Positions 63,701-64,000 of a DNA stretch of 64,000 nucleotides are shown piece after piece; position 1 is the stretch's first letter; the number at the start of each line of letters is the position of its first letter. Made by a program: the position numbers and the translations under genes. The DNA comes from Echinococcus granulosus (lineage: Eukaryota > Platyhelminthes > Cestoda > Cyclophyllidea > Taeniidae). The notes beneath the pieces were generated by a model. The model searched no databases. It was not told the origin of the DNA and saw nothing but the letters and a program-made list of their open reading frames with translations. Where the stretch lies: assembly GCF_000524195.1 (NCBI RefSeq), contig NW_020170450.1:124001-188000 (forward strand). The letters run 5' to 3'.

Positions 63701-64000
63701 TTTGTTGATAAAATATTAAGTCGATGATAGAAAAAAAGCGCATAATTTCACCCCACACAAATGGGAGAATGCAAAATACCATCGTCTCCACTCCAGGATT
63801 ACATTCGAAGCATAGACGTTGGTCAATCGGCACACTGCAACCAAGTGTTCGCCAAGGCGGTAAAGTACATGAAAAGGTCACCAAATACCCTCTTTCCATA
63901 TTTTCGCATTCATCAGTGCGCTTTATTTGTGTTGTGCCTGTATTTTCTGATTTTAGTGCTTTGATTAAAAGAGCAAAACAATGCATGAAATCGGTATCTC
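57745..64000. other. Right-hand 6.3 kb without a confident gene
   Basis: If the Par-3-like gene continues, this is intron or further 5' exons that I could not identify. A 55-nt exon-like segment at 60933-60987 has good splice sites but does not fit the phase of the next exon. Other content is AT-rich sequence and a CATC repeat tract near the right edge. Confidence 0.5.
63090..63530. repeat. Degenerate (CCATCCATTCAT)n tract
   Basis: Plus strand carries ccatacatccattcatcc and related words, with a second cluster tattcattcattcatt near 63460-63475. Confidence 0.7.

Noticed and set aside
63600..63986. 128-codon minus-strand frame at the right edge
   Set aside because: Cys-rich but no recognisable domain or splice context; overlapped by another frame on the plus strand.
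1..64000. CRISPR arrays, bacterial operons, phage or defence systems
   Set aside because: The window is intron-rich eukaryotic DNA; the only regular repeats are microsatellites and decayed tetranucleotide arrays.

Overview
The window looks like nuclear DNA of an invertebrate metazoan, most likely a parasitic flatworm and probably a tapeworm. Three conserved animal genes are interrupted by spliceosomal introns. Introns of 32-34 nt sit beside introns of up to 7.5 kb. The non-coding DNA is moderately AT-rich and littered with CATC/GATG and GT simple repeats. The species call is inference; the gene identities rest on reconstructed exons whose splice phases all agree. Two runs of exactly 100 N (18667-18766 and 35778-35877) are assembly gaps.

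Layout. (1) 922-7308, minus strand: complete 11-exon gene for the beta-prime subunit of coatomer (COPB2, about 1079 aa), with an unusually long acidic tail. (2) 7309-8741: 1.4 kb between the divergent starts of COPB2 and ubiquilin, presumably holding both promoters. (3) 8742-17189, plus strand: complete ubiquilin gene (about 553 aa; UBL, STI1 repeats, UBA), with a 12-nt microexon and a possible second one of 15 nt. Its longest intron carries GT microsatellites and one copy of an inverted repeat. (4) 17190-19740: tail-to-tail spacer with the second inverted-repeat copy running into the first gap, and an isolated exon-like segment on the plus strand. (5) 19741-57744, minus strand: at least 12 exons of a long gene whose two PDZ domains match PDZ2 and PDZ3 of the polarity scaffold Par-3. 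Its 5' end, with the oligomerisation domain and PDZ1, was not found and may lie beyond the window. (6) 57745-64000: no confident gene, only simple repeats and weak exon candidates.

The three genes serve separate housekeeping or cell-organisation roles: Golgi-to-ER vesicle coats, ubiquitin-proteasome shuttling and apical-basal polarity. Nothing suggests an operon or a dedicated system. I found no CRISPR array, bacterial-type system, rRNA or convincing tRNA. The best leads are the ubiquilin microexons, the extended COPB2 tail, the proline-rich Par-3-like protein with an ambiguous 3' end, and the inverted repeat that meets the assembly gap.
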